Positions 17,073-26,116 of a stretch of DNA of 64,000 nt are shown piece after piece. Positions within the stretch are counted from its first letter, which is position 1, and each line of letters begins with the position of its first letter. The translations under genes and the position numbers were made by a program. Origin of the DNA: CAZOEL01 sp964578835. GTDB taxonomy: Bacteria > Desulfobacterota > Syntrophobacteria > Syntrophobacterales > Syntrophobacteraceae. The stretch lies in NCBI GenBank assembly GCA_964578835.1, contig CAZOEL010000010.1, forward strand, positions 1 to 64,000, read 5' to 3'. The notes below the pieces were generated by a model. It saw nothing but the letters and a program-made list of their open reading frames with translations. It was not told the origin of the DNA and searched no databases.

Positions 17073-17798
17073 TCACTTCCCCTTCTTCATGGAATATAAA
17101 AGCCCTAAAGCCATTATGGACAGTATGGGCGCCAGGGCCACCAGTGCAATAAGCCCAAAACCATCGAGCACGGGGTTGCGGTTTTCCATGACTGTTGCAG
17201 CTCCCACTGCAATGGCCATGACAAAGGTGACGGTCATGGGACCTGTAGCCACCCCGCCGGCATCGAAGGCAATGGATATAAAGGTGGGGTCTGCAAACCT
17301 GAGCATCGCGATAGAGAGCAGGTATCCGGGAACGACCAGATAGTGGATCGGAATTCCATAGACGATCCGCAACATCCCCAGCGCCACAAACAATGAAACG
17401 CCAAAAGCGAGGGTGAAAAGGATTACTCTTGCCCTTATCGAACCTGCCGACGCTTTTTCCACTTCAAAGCTCAAGATTCTCACGGCCGGTTCAGCGATGG
17501 TTGCAACAAACCCCAGAATGAGTCCTATGGGAATAAGCATCCACTTATGAGCAGCCCCTCCTAGTATTTCACCCATGGCCGTTCCTGCCGGAAGGAATCC
17601 CACTTTGACCCCCTGGAGGAAGAGAACCAGTCCCAAGTAGGTCATGGCCACACCTTTAAGAAGGTTAGCCACATATTCTTTGGGGAGCTTTAGGAAAGTA
17701 ACCTGGAAGAATGCGAAAAAGAGGAGCATGGGGCCAAGGGCCGCAAGAACCTCGATGAAAATTTCCTGAAGCTCCAGGAACTCGAGCAACTCTCTCAT
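17073..17798 (-). CDS. DUF1538 membrane protein (second copy)
   Basis: 241 residues, about six to seven membrane helices. Family stretches are GLVLFLQGVKVGFLPAG, LILGFVATIAEPAVRIL, LAFGVSLFVALGMLRIVYGIPI, and AFDAGGVATGPMTVTFVMA. It is a paralogue of the gene before it, and the pair overlaps by 4 bp. DUF1538 proteins are thought to be permeases working as a pair or fused; the substrate is unknown. The GG-x-x-TGP segment probably lines a re-entrant or transport path (inference). Confidence 0.85.
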   Translation of the reverse strand: MRELLEFLELQEIFIEVLAALGPMLLFFAFFQVTFLKLPKEYVANLLKGVAMTYLGLVLFLQGVKVGFLPAGTAMGEILGGAAHKWMLIPIGLILGFVATIAEPAVRILSFEVEKASAGSIRARVILFTLAFGVSLFVALGMLRIVYGIPIHYLVVPGYLLSIAMLRFADPTFISIAFDAGGVATGPMTVTFVMAIAVGAATVMENRNPVLDGFGLIALVALAPILSIMALGLLYSMKKGK

Positions 17799-18490
17799 TG
17801 ATAAATCACTCCAAGAAGCATGACTCCAATGACGGGTCCAATGGAGGCAAGACCTATCATACCGAAACTGTCCGCAACAGATGACCTCTCTCCCAGAACA
17901 GATGCAGTGCCGATTCCAAGAGCGAGTATGAAAGGAACCGTGATGGGGCCGGTCGTAACTCCTCCCGCATCAAAGGCTACGGGAACGAAGTCGGGTGAGG
18001 TAAGAAAAGATAGGACCAGGACTAGTGAATATCCGCCGGCGAGCAGATAGACAATGGGCATTCCCAAAACGATGCGGAGCATGGCCATGCAAACAAAAAT
18101 CGCCACACCCAGGGCTACTGTAAAGACGAGGGTATTCTTGCCGATTCTACCCTCAGAAACAATATCCACCTGGTGGGCAAGGACTCTCACGTCCGGTTCC
18201 GCTACTGTCACGACAAAGCCGAGCACAAAAGCAGCAAGCAGGATGAAGCTCAAGGAAGCCCTCTTCGGGAGCTCCCCTCCTATCATCTCTCCCATAGGGA
18301 GAAGCCCTATCTTTACCCCCTGTAAGAAAAGGAAGAGTCCCATCATAACCATCACTGCTCCTATGAGAAACCTGACAAATACCACGAGGGGCAGAGACAT
18401 TATAGAAGCCTGGAGGATGACCACGACCAAAGTGACCGGCGCCACTGCCTGAATGACTTCCATGAAATTTTCTTTTAACTCGCCTAGCAT
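17795..18490 (-). CDS. DUF1538 membrane protein (first copy)
   Basis: 231 residues from the ATG at 18490, which has GGGAGGT seven bases upstream; a longer start at 18529 lacks support. It shares with its neighbour GLFLFLQGVKIGLLPMG, LGFVVTVAEPDVRVLA and AFDAGGVTTGPITVPFILALG, so the two arose by duplication. It is the first gene of a tightly coupled three-gene unit with the second DUF1538 protein and a PII-like protein. It probably forms a heteromeric inner-membrane transporter. Confidence 0.85.
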   Translation of the reverse strand: MLGELKENFMEVIQAVAPVTLVVVILQASIMSLPLVVFVRFLIGAVMVMMGLFLFLQGVKIGLLPMGEMIGGELPKRASLSFILLAAFVLGFVVTVAEPDVRVLAHQVDIVSEGRIGKNTLVFTVALGVAIFVCMAMLRIVLGMPIVYLLAGGYSLVLVLSFLTSPDFVPVAFDAGGVTTGPITVPFILALGIGTASVLGERSSVADSFGMIGLASIGPVIGVMLLGVIYQ

Positions 18491-18712
18491 TATTCGCACC
18501 TCCCTGGCAGGAACGATCCTGTTGCACAAAATGGCAATTGGAAGTTAAGATAGTTATCGCTGGAGAGGCGCCGCAAGAGCCTATTTGCTACACCTTGAAA
18601 GTTGATGTGAGATTGACAAAAGCTGGATAGTTTTAATCTTTTACCATACAAAAGAGGCTCATGATAGCCGCTTCTCTTTGAAAGTAGACTTGAATTCCCA
18701 GAAGGAGGAAAG

Positions 18713-19126
18713 ATGCGGGCAATCGCGATCTTTTGCACTTCACTTGCGCTTTCATTTTTTTGCTCCATCCTCTTCCCCGATGCCTGCGCCGGAAGGCGAC
18801 AAACGCGCATGATAGAAGCAAGCGCACATAATCCGATCACCAAGCTGTCTCAAGATAACGAGGTTGTGGACCGAAAGCAAATAGACCTGTACGAAGGGCA
18901 AACCTATATCAGTCATTCAGTGGAAGTGATTTCGGCTAACCCGAAAGATGCGGGTGCAAAACGATGGAAGCTCTCCGATGGACGCATTGAGGGAGAAGAC
19001 GGAAGAGTTGAGGCGGTTTGGGTTGAGGTGCGCGCCGGCAACAAAGATGTGCTTGGCGACGCCATTTGGATTCGAGCCATGCTTACCGTTATCGTTGAAG
19101 AGCAGGATGAGTCCTTTATGAAATAA
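18713..19126 (+). CDS. Small secreted hypothetical protein
   Basis: 137 residues. GGAGGAAAG lies just before the ATG. The first 26 residues form a signal peptide (MRAIAIFCTSLALSFF... ending near DACAG). The mature part is a soluble beta-rich domain with YEGQTYISHSVEVIS and VEVRAGNKDVLGDAIWIRAMLTVIVEE. No family was recognised. A terminator follows directly, so it is a single-gene unit between the DUF1538 unit and the K+ channel gene. Confidence 0.7.
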   Translation: MRAIAIFCTSLALSFFCSILFPDACAGRRQTRMIEASAHNPITKLSQDNEVVDRKQIDLYEGQTYISHSVEVISANPKDAGAKRWKLSDGRIEGEDGRVEAVWVEVRAGNKDVLGDAIWIRAMLTVIVEEQDESFMK

Positions 19127-19137
19127 AAACATAAAGA

Positions 19138-19172
19138 CGGCATGGCCTTACGGACGAGGGTCATGCCTTTTT
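19138..19172 (+). terminator. Terminator after secreted hypothetical
   Basis: ggcatggcc (19139-19147) pairs with ggtcatgcc (19159-19167) with a small mismatch, followed by ttttt. It is placed 12 bp after the stop. Confidence 0.75.
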
Positions 19173-19215
19173 CGAGAGAGAAATTCCCTCCCGCCCTCTT
19201 TCAAATAGCCCTCTT

Positions 19216-20916
19216 TTAGACAAACACCGCGTTAAACTCTTCTCGCTGCTCGGCATTTCCAATCATTAGAAGCTCGCTTTGCGCATCGAACATCATATCC
19301 GCCGAAGGATTCGTTATGGTGCTCCCTTCTTTTTGGATGGCGATCACGTTCAGGCCCGTGCGGGCGCCGATTTCACTTCTGCCGAGAGTTTTTCCAGCCA
19401 GTGATTTGGGAACTTTGACCAGGAACATCTCGACTCCCTCTCCCAGCATCACCAGTTCGCGGTCTTGGAGAATCGAAATGATCGATTCGGCTCCAAGGGA
19501 GGCATAGCTCAAGACAAAATCGGCGCCGGCGCGGTGGATGGCTTCCAGGTTTCGCTCATGAGTGATGCGGCTCACTATGCGCAGATTCGGGTTGAGGCGG
19601 CGGCAGTACACGGACAGGTAAATGTTCATGGCGTCATCATTGGTCGTTATGAGAATGGAGGGCGCCGCCGCCAGGCCGGCCTGCATGAGAACCTCTCGAT
19701 CCGCCGCATCGCCGATGAAGACCCGGTCGGCAACGCCCGCGATGCGCTTTAGAAGGGACTCGTCTCGCTCGATCATATGAACCGAAACGCCCTTTTTCTT
19801 GAGGGCGCGGGCGGCGGCATATCCCACATTGCCGCTGCCGAGGACAAGAACAGGATTATAATTGGTATTGTAAATCACCAGGAAAGACTCGACCTCGGTT
19901 ATCTGCTCAACGGTTCCCACGATCACGGGCACGCTGAAATCGGAAAGAACCGTATCGGGGCGAACCGGCAGAAGGCGTCCACGTTCCCAGACCCCCACCA
20001 CATTAACGCCCGTAGTCTGCCTTAGACGAATCTCACGAATCGTACGCCCGGCCAAAGGGGTGTTGTGTACGGGAAATTCGGCTATCAGAAGGTCTTTGAA
20101 AGTGCCGATCACGTGAACATTTGCGTGGTCGGCATTGACCCGATTGGCAAGGTGCTCTCCCAGTCTCTGTTTTAGAGGTATGACGTGGGTGGCGCCGGCC
20201 AGTTCAAGAATATCTGCGGAGTCCTCATCTTCGACAATGGCGACCACCGGAATTTCCAGCGCCTTCTCCCGCACCGTGAGCGTAATGTTTGTGTTGGCGG
20301 CATCATCGACGTTGGCGAGCACTATTCGCGCCTGAGAGCCTTGAAGGGCTGTATAGGTGGCAATGTTGTCGATCTCCCCCGTCACCACCGATACGCCTTC
20401 TTCGTAGAGTCCCGCCGCCACGGTCGCATCCGGTTCGATAACGTAGTAGAGGATGTTGAAAGACTTCAGTTTCCTGATGAGTCCTCGGGCTACTGTATCG
20501 TAGCGGCAGATGATCACATGACCGTGGGTGTTCTCAGGAACTTTTCGGGGCGCTCGGTGACGAAGCTGCGCCTCGAGCCAGGGGGCGTAAAAAAACCGTA
20601 TGAAAGCAAAGGGCAAAACAATAAGGAGGAGTACGATCCCGGAGAGCAGCACCACTATGCTGAAGACGCGGCCCGCATCGCTATTGAAGGTGATATCGCC
20701 GAACCCCAGTGTGCTCATCACCGTTAACGTCCAGTAAATACCCGTGATCCATGAGTGCTCCTGTTTTTCCACTGTGACCATGATCCAATGAAAAACGGCG
20801 GCATAAATGAAGACCACGACGAAAAGAAACAGCACGTATTGGAACAGCGCCTTCAGGTTCCTGCGGGTCTGGTGCTGACTGAGAAGGTATGAAAGCTGGG
20901 TGATGAAGAATTTCAT
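19216..20916 (-). CDS. Two-helix K+ channel with two RCK/TrkA domains
   Basis: 566 residues from the ATG at 20916; a TTG at 20937 is the alternative. Two membrane helices (about 22-44 and 80-105) flank a pore helix with filter TLGFGD (near 70), where the usual K+ filter is GYGD. Two tandem RCK Rossmann domains follow (HVIICRYDTVARGLIRKL near 125, and VLVLGSGNVGYAAARALKKK near 345). A final TrkA-C region ends near 560. Such proteins are ligand-gated K+ channels of the inner membrane. Gly-Phe-Gly filters occur in working channels, so activity is not excluded. Confidence 0.88.
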   Translation of the reverse strand: MKFFITQLSYLLSQHQTRRNLKALFQYVLFLFVVVFIYAAVFHWIMVTVEKQEHSWITGIYWTLTVMSTLGFGDITFNSDAGRVFSIVVLLSGIVLLLIVLPFAFIRFFYAPWLEAQLRHRAPRKVPENTHGHVIICRYDTVARGLIRKLKSFNILYYVIEPDATVAAGLYEEGVSVVTGEIDNIATYTALQGSQARIVLANVDDAANTNITLTVREKALEIPVVAIVEDEDSADILELAGATHVIPLKQRLGEHLANRVNADHANVHVIGTFKDLLIAEFPVHNTPLAGRTIREIRLRQTTGVNVVGVWERGRLLPVRPDTVLSDFSVPVIVGTVEQITEVESFLVIYNTNYNPVLVLGSGNVGYAAARALKKKGVSVHMIERDESLLKRIAGVADRVFIGDAADREVLMQAGLAAAPSILITTNDDAMNIYLSVYCRRLNPNLRIVSRITHERNLEAIHRAGADFVLSYASLGAESIISILQDRELVMLGEGVEMFLVKVPKSLAGKTLGRSEIGARTGLNVIAIQKEGSTITNPSADMMFDAQSELLMIGNAEQREEFNAVFV

Positions 20917-21053
20917 GGCTGCATTCGCTAAAGCCAATGATCAATGAGTTTTTGGCAACACCTTCTACGGTGGCCCGTTATAATGGTGTGACTCATGTAC
21001 CATTGTTGCATGACAACCTGCAATGGGATTTTAAGAAACTTCCGATTCGGCGC

Positions 21054-21275
21054 CTAAACCTTGCCTCGGACATCATGAACACCAAGTCCACCCGTGGAGA
21101 ACTGTTCGATGATGATCTCGTAGAATCTCCTCTGCTGTGAGGGTGTGAGAATCTCTCTCTTCCAGGATGTGCTCGATGACCTCGTTTTCCAGATCTGACT
21201 GATGCAAAAGGATCTGCCGGGCTATGGCGTGGATTCGATTCCTGTCGGGTGGATCGGCAAAAACAGTCTTGTTTT
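21054..21275 (-). pseudogene. Decayed periplasmic sensor-like gene after anti-sigma
   Basis: Reading the minus strand gives RIHAIARQILLHQSDLENEV then IEHILEER. After a slip in an AG run (gagagagat, near 21157) the text continues in another frame with EILTPSQQRRFYEIIIEQFS and ends at a stop at 21054-21056. The pattern (helical, with LTPxQxRxFYEII) matches the C-terminal part of Spy/CpxP/CnrX-type periplasmic heavy-metal sensors, which commonly sit third in ECF-sigma/anti-sigma operons. The N-terminal half is missing. Confidence 0.5.
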
Positions 21276-21317
21276 TTCCTATTCACTTATTCACCTATTC
21301 ACCCCCGAATTTCCCAT

Positions 21318-21728
21318 TCACCCATTCACCGCGATCAGTTTAAAATAGATGTGGCCCATGGAAAGCGGGGGACAATCGCTGAATTCATCGAGCGTTCCCG
21401 TCGAGGGGGATCGGACTGAGCTCACCATGTTCACGAAATCTACAGCGATTAGAGACAGCCGTTTGAGCAGGGATGACCTGCCCAGATCGCCGATCTCGCC
21501 CATCGTGGCAGTCTCATTCACCATCCTGACCATTCGAGCGGCAAAATGTGGACCCAGCTCAATCATGGGCATGCTACGCAGAATATCGTTGACCCCTTGA
21601 AGATCACCGAGCGCCTCGCGGCAGTCCGCACATTGATCGAGGTGAGACTCCAACCGCCGCAATGCAGAGTCATCCAATTCGCAATCCAGATAGGCCGAAA
21701 TCTTCTTTCTCGCTTCGCGACACTTCAT
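21318..21728 (-). CDS. Zinc-finger (zf-HC2) anti-sigma factor
   Basis: 136 residues from the ATG at 21728, with GAGGAG upstream. The N-terminal anti-sigma zinc finger is plain: MKCREARKKISAYLDCELDD then HLDQCADCREAL (the HxxxCxxC pattern). The rest is a helical region without an obvious membrane helix, although VDFVNMVSSV is weakly hydrophobic. It probably holds the adjacent ECF sigma factor inactive. It lies 172 bp after that gene on the same strand. Confidence 0.85.
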   Translation of the reverse strand: MKCREARKKISAYLDCELDDSALRRLESHLDQCADCREALGDLQGVNDILRSMPMIELGPHFAARMVRMVNETATMGEIGDLGRSSLLKRLSLIAVDFVNMVSSVRSPSTGTLDEFSDCPPLSMGHIYFKLIAVNG

Positions 21729-21900
21729 TTTGTACTCCTCGAAACATGAACGGAGCATCCGCCCTTCGAAAAACTCGGGGCGAACGATTCGCTTTGTTGA
21801 AAAAACTTCCGGATCGGCGCCTAGATTCGCCCGTCAGATGAATCAAGGACTGAGCCCGCTGTTTACAGCATATTCCGGGAGCTCCGTCTTCCGCCATGCT

Positions 21901-22467
21901 TTAGGAAGGGGGCGGTCTTGGCGAGCCTCTCAGAATTTGCTTCAACCGGCTGCGAGCTCTGAAGATCAGAGACTCAACGCTCGAAACCGAGACATCCAGA
22001 ACAATGCTGATCTCTTTGTACGACAAACCCTCATTGATCTTGAGGAGCAAAGCAGCCCGTTGATTCTCCGGGAGCCGGCCTATAGCGTCCATCAGCTGTG
22101 CTTCCAACTCTCTGTCCTTTGCCTCGGAGCGGTCTGGGGGCGAGCCTCCCACAAAATGACTGCCTTCGGCTGACATTCGGGCATGAAAGTCATCCATGCG
22201 CCTGCGGCGCTTGAGTTCATTAACAGCAAGGTTGTAGGCAATTTTAAAAAGCCAGCTCGACACTTTTGCTTTGGGCTCGAAGGCCGGCGCGGATTTGAAC
22301 ACCCGCAGAAACACCTCCTGCGTAAGATCCTGAGCCACATAGAAGTCACCGATATACTTGTAGATAAAACTGATCACCGGATTCTGATAGCGCTCAACGA
22401 ATGTCTCAAAGGCCTTCTTGTCTTCGTCAGCGATAGCTCGGAGGAGATGCAAATCGGAATCTTGCAT
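21901..22467 (-). CDS. ECF-type RNA polymerase sigma factor (RpoE-like)
   Basis: 188 residues from the ATG at 22467. Region 2 (FVERYQNPVISFIYKYIGD, AQDLTQEVFLRVFK, SSWLFKIAYNLAVNELKRRR) and region 4 (IGRLPENQRAALLLKINEGL, YKEISIVLDVSVSSVESLIF) are complete and typical. It directs RNA polymerase to a stress regulon, probably envelope or metal related given the partners: the next gene is a zf-HC2 anti-sigma factor and the third is a dead sensor-like gene. Confidence 0.92.
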   Translation of the reverse strand: MQDSDLHLLRAIADEDKKAFETFVERYQNPVISFIYKYIGDFYVAQDLTQEVFLRVFKSAPAFEPKAKVSSWLFKIAYNLAVNELKRRRRMDDFHARMSAEGSHFVGGSPPDRSEAKDRELEAQLMDAIGRLPENQRAALLLKINEGLSYKEISIVLDVSVSSVESLIFRARSRLKQILRGSPRPPPS

Positions 22468-22518
22468 AGAGCGCTCAACAGCGACAATAGCGATAATTGC
22501 CCGGTCTGGACGGTGCAA

Positions 22519-23080
22519 AACGTCCGACGCGTAAAGCTACTTCAGATTTCATCTCACCCCTGGTCCTTCCGTGGCCATGAGCAATTTCCGCATCCTCGCG
22601 CTGGTGGGTCTCTCTATTCATATCTGCTCCCGTTCCAATGAGACTCACTCTTTAACATCGATTGCCGGCAAAATAAGCTTCTGCTCATTCCATACTATTA
22701 AACAACTGAAAAAGGAAAAACTTGCGCTTCGATACAAAAAAGTGAAGGAAGCGCTCCATCCGGGATTGCTCCTCCATGATCCAGCCGGGAAGCTCATCCG
22801 ATATTTCTTCCTTGTTTTCCAAGATCTATAACAGCTAATCTCGATAGAAGTTGTAGTCGGAAATGAACAGAGTTTGAATTTTGTTGCGGAGGTAGTATTG
22901 AGAATACTGGGTAGAAGAAGCTCATTGACTCGCAAAAACATTGGAAGTTCATCATGCGCCAAAGCACGGCGTTTGGTTAAGCGTTGCGGAAATCGAGCTC
23001 TTTTCGGGAGAGGCAGATGTGACAATCCAAAGGACCTGCATTGCTATCCTTCTTTGGTTAGAGTAATCACAGTGCAGTAA
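22519..23080. other. Non-coding stretch upstream of repeat
   Basis: About 560 bp between the divergent sigma-factor gene and the repeat element at 23081. Short frames exist on both strands, but none has a ribosome site and recognisable content. It presumably holds the sigma-factor promoter. Confidence 0.4.
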
Positions 23081-23290
23081 TACTACTGTGTCACAAAAGC
23101 GGCGCGACTCGTCATTCCGGCATGACGCCTCTTCGTCATTCCGGCAGGTTTTAAGCCGGAATCCAGCCACATGGGAGAGCGCCGGGCTGGATTCCGGCTC
23201 AAAAGATTGCCGGAATGACGAGATGAGCTGTGCTCTCAATAGAATCGCATTCCAACAGCATCATGCTGATTTGTGACACAGTGCAGTAAT
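23081..23290. repeat. MITE-like element with tactactgtgtcacaa ends
   Basis: The left end tactactgtgtcacaa (23081) is matched by ttgtgacacagt at 23271-23282. Inside are cgtcattccggca and tgccggaatgacg with ggattccggct copies, the same inner words as at 63499-63589. No coding frame is present. It is a sister of the element at 27421-27623. Confidence 0.7.
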
Positions 23291-23369
23291 CTTTTGTCTC
23301 TTAGCCATAGAGATGTTGCCTTCAATTATCGAACATTCTTAAAAAGACTAAAGTCTTAGAGGTGGTTGT

Positions 23370-24563
23370 ATGCACGGGATTCAAAAAGGCGCTTCGTTTG
23401 CCGAGCTCATCAGGCCTCTCCTTATTCTGACTTCCATTTTCTTCCTGAATTTCTGCTCCCGTATCGTGCTAGCCCCTTTAGCGCCCGCCATTGAGAGTGA
23501 TTTTGGATTTTCACATGCCGATTCCGGCTCTCTTTTCTTCATGATCATAATGGGTTACATCATTTCGCTGTTGGGATCGAGCATTGTGTCTTCAAGGATT
23601 TCGCACCGGCAGACGATCCTTTTGTCAACCACAGGCCTTGGCGTTACGCTTCTTCTGGCTGCCTTCGTCAGCGGACGGTGGGGCTTTCGCGCAGAGCTTT
23701 TCTTTCTGGGGTTGATGGCGGGATTCTATCTGCCCTCCGGCATCGCCGCCATTACAGGAATCATCGACGCAAAGCATTGGGGAAAAGCGCTTTCCGTCCA
23801 TGAACTGGCTCCGAACGTTGCTTTCGTCCTTGCCCCGGTCATAGCCGAGCTTGTTATGCTGCGATACAATTGGAGGACGTTGTTTCTTGTCCTGGGCGCG
23901 CTGGCGCTTTTGCTCAGCGCCATATTCCTCCTATTCGGACGGGGCGGGAATTCTTACGGAATGCCTCCCAAATGGCCGTTGGTCAAATCGATCATCTCCA
24001 ATCCATCCATTCGGCGGGCGTGCATCCTCTTCATGCTTGGCATCAGCAGCACGTTTGGAATCTATTCCATGCTGTCATTGTTTCTTGTGAACGATCATGG
24101 CTTTTCAAGGCCATGGGCCAACACGGTCATTTCAAGCTCAAGGGTTGCCTGTATCTTCATCCCTTTTCTCGCGGGATGGATCGCCGATAAACGAGGTCCT
24201 GAGGCCGTGCTGCGCGTGGTCTTCTCTCTGACTGCGATATCCACCATGCTGATCGGTCTTGCGCCAACGAGTTGGATAATCCCGATTGTGGTTTTGCAGC
24301 CGCTTTTTGCCGTGAGCTTCTTCCCCGTTGGCTTCGCAGTGTTGGCAAGGATTTGCCCCCCCGAGGAAAGAAGCTTGGCGGTATCGCTTACCATTCCCCT
24401 CTCTTTTCTGATTGGCGGGGGGGTGGCGCCTTACCTCATCGGGCTGATTGGCGATGCAGGGCATCTAGGGTGGGGTTTTGTCCTTGTTGGCCTTCTCAAC
24501 TCGGCTGGCGTTATTCTGTCCGGCCGACTCCAATGCAGGTCTGTCGTCACCGTGCCTGAATGA
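23370..24563 (+). CDS. MFS transporter
   Basis: 397 residues, 12 predicted membrane helices in two halves. It opens with a short cytoplasmic tail and helix 1 (LLILTSIFFLNFCSRIVLAPLAP). The loop between helices 8 and 9 carries the motif GWIADKRGPEAVLR, a motif A relative. It is an inner-membrane secondary transporter; the substrate is unknown, and both drug efflux and organic anion exchange are possible. It has no operon partner and stands alone between a repeat and the MucR-like gene. Confidence 0.88.
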   Translation: MHGIQKGASFAELIRPLLILTSIFFLNFCSRIVLAPLAPAIESDFGFSHADSGSLFFMIIMGYIISLLGSSIVSSRISHRQTILLSTTGLGVTLLLAAFVSGRWGFRAELFFLGLMAGFYLPSGIAAITGIIDAKHWGKALSVHELAPNVAFVLAPVIAELVMLRYNWRTLFLVLGALALLLSAIFLLFGRGGNSYGMPPKWPLVKSIISNPSIRRACILFMLGISSTFGIYSMLSLFLVNDHGFSRPWANTVISSSRVACIFIPFLAGWIADKRGPEAVLRVVFSLTAISTMLIGLAPTSWIIPIVVLQPLFAVSFFPVGFAVLARICPPEERSLAVSLTIPLSFLIGGGVAPYLIGLIGDAGHLGWGFVLVGLLNSAGVILSGRLQCRSVVTVPE

Positions 24564-24743
24564 CGGGAAGACCTTTTGCCTTTCGGGAAGATGAAGTCTT
24601 CTATTCCGGTAGAATACAAGGCTGGAGAAGAGATTGTTTCAACAATCCAACCCGTCGGATAGCCTGTTCTGTGCATGTTTCCCGTGATGGAAGGCCGGTC
24701 GAGGATATCATCGGGACGTCAAGGCCTATAATCTCCATGAAGA

Positions 24744-25340
24744 TCAAGATATGCTCGTCGCAAGGCCATGTTTCTTCTTATACTCCTGTGGATTCAAACC
24801 ATGCTTCGATAAATGAGTATGAGTCAGCTTCTTAAGTTCGGCTCCGCATTCGAGGCACACGGTTTTGCCTTTCTGAGCGGATTTCTGTGCGGAAAGCGCG
24901 GACTCTCCTTCTTCTGAGGTCCGTTCATGGGCAGCAGGAGATACCCGCATCGATCCGAGATCGACGTCATCTCCTGTAGGTTCCAGGATGTCCCGGGATG
25001 GCTCTTCGCTTTCTTCCTCTTCTCCCAGCGCCTCCCCGAGGTCCCTGAGCATCGATTCGGCCGCGGAGCTTCCCGAGCTTCGGAGCATGGCGAGCGCCTC
25101 CTCGTACGCCATTTCCGCGTCCTCATCGCCTTCTTGGGCTGATTTTTTCATATTCGTGAGAGGGCCGATCAAGTTCCCGACAATCCCCGCGCCTGCACCG
25201 ATAAGATGAGAGCCGAGCTGGCTGAGGCCTTGCTTCAATCCCTCTACGGTTTCAGCGAACGTGGGGAATCCGTGCGGGTGCAGGCTGGATTTATCGGGTT
25301 TCTTGGGCATGCTGCTCTTGGGTCGCGGATAGTTGGGCAT
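24744..25340 (-). CDS. MucR/Ros-like zinc-finger protein with long N-terminal extension
   Basis: 198 residues. The last 40 hold a Ros/MucR-type zinc finger (VCLECGAELKKLTHTHLSKH followed by GLNPQEYKKKHGL). The first 150 are unlike MucR. A basic, Pro-rich start is followed by GLKQGLSQLGSHLIGAGAGIV, a glycine-rich amphipathic or weakly membrane-seeking helix, then an acidic low-complexity region (GEALGEEEESEEPS). It may tether a DNA-binding module to a membrane or granule surface (inference). It is the third gene downstream of the phasin-like protein. Confidence 0.65.
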   Translation of the reverse strand: MPNYPRPKSSMPKKPDKSSLHPHGFPTFAETVEGLKQGLSQLGSHLIGAGAGIVGNLIGPLTNMKKSAQEGDEDAEMAYEEALAMLRSSGSSAAESMLRDLGEALGEEEESEEPSRDILEPTGDDVDLGSMRVSPAAHERTSEEGESALSAQKSAQKGKTVCLECGAELKKLTHTHLSKHGLNPQEYKKKHGLATSIS

Positions 25341-25420
25341 ATATCCATTTCCCTTTCGTATTTCTCAGTTATTTTAAGTTATTGAGAAATCTCTTGAAAA
25401 GTGCGGTTGTATCGCTCCGA

Positions 25421-25786
25421 TCAACTCGAAATTCGATCAAGGAGCTCTTTCTTGACAAGTTGCTGAATTTTGGGATTTGCATGCGACTTGATTAGCAAAA
25501 CCCAAAGCTCCTTCGGGATTACTTTCTCATCGTAGATTATGGTCACCAGTCTTCCCTGTGCGTTGGCATCGAGAATGCCGCGCAAAGAGACTCTCAGGAG
25601 CGGCAAGTCGAGGGCAAGCGCGAGCGATAGCCCTGTCATCTTTATCTTGAGCTGAATCTGCCCAGGCGTGTGTTGGACTATATCCGTATGCCCCGCCAAC
25701 TCGATCAGGCTGTCTACGGTAGAAGCCATTTTTGCCTTGCTGTCTATCCTTGTCTTTGGTTCCAGTTTCGCCTTGTTCACCGACAC
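25421..25786 (-). CDS. Small protein with HMA-like domain
   Basis: 121 residues, soluble. The segment DIVQHTPGQIQLKIKM followed about 35 residues later by GRLVTIIYDEKVIP has the beta-alpha-beta pattern of HMA_2-type heavy-metal-associated folds (typically HTPGRxRLR and ...YD). The metal-binding CxxC is absent, so a structural or protein-binding role is likelier than metal transfer. It sits between the MucR-like and phasin-like genes on the same strand, 80 bp from the former and 330 bp from the latter. The family call is tentative. Confidence 0.5.
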   Translation of the reverse strand: MSVNKAKLEPKTRIDSKAKMASTVDSLIELAGHTDIVQHTPGQIQLKIKMTGLSLALALDLPLLRVSLRGILDANAQGRLVTIIYDEKVIPKELWVLLIKSHANPKIQQLVKKELLDRISS

Positions 25787-26116
25787 GATAAATTCCTTTC
25801 CAATCCTATGGACTCCCCATAAGCTATGCTCTTTGCACTGTGAAGAAAAACCGGACGTAATCCGGGATCAGCTGTAAGTTCTTCTAAAGCGCCAGCAGTC
25901 TTTGTGATACCGGACCATACTGTAAACGGGTCTGGTTTGGACTTCCCTATGACGTCTTGGGAGCGCGGGCGTCCCGCCCGCGGATGGAGGCGGCCAGGAT
26001 GGCCGCGCTCCTGAGAAAAGTCCAGTTTTCATGCGTCCGCAGTATAAATGCCGCTAATGGGGTTTAAGGTGTAAAAAAATGGACTTCTGCTCCCTGCGCC
26101 ATCATTGTCAATGCTG
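25787..26116. other. 330-bp gap with inverted GC words
   Basis: It contains a gcgggcgtcccgcccgcgg palindrome (about 25966) and the 42-bp word listed as a repeat at 26005-26046. No gene is seen. Confidence 0.4.
26005..26046. repeat. 42-bp exact repeat, copy 1
   Basis: The word starting gcgctcctgagaaaagtcca and ending cgtccgcagtata is identical at 30198-30239, in the same orientation. Both copies lie in intergenic DNA. Confidence 0.75.

Noticed and set aside
18893..18906. gggcaaacc word resembling a c-di-GMP riboswitch element
   Set aside because: It lies inside the secreted-protein gene and the rest of the riboswitch consensus is absent.
22645..23025. 126-codon frame on the minus strand
   Set aside because: Low-complexity basic/serine composition, no ribosome site, no family resemblance.
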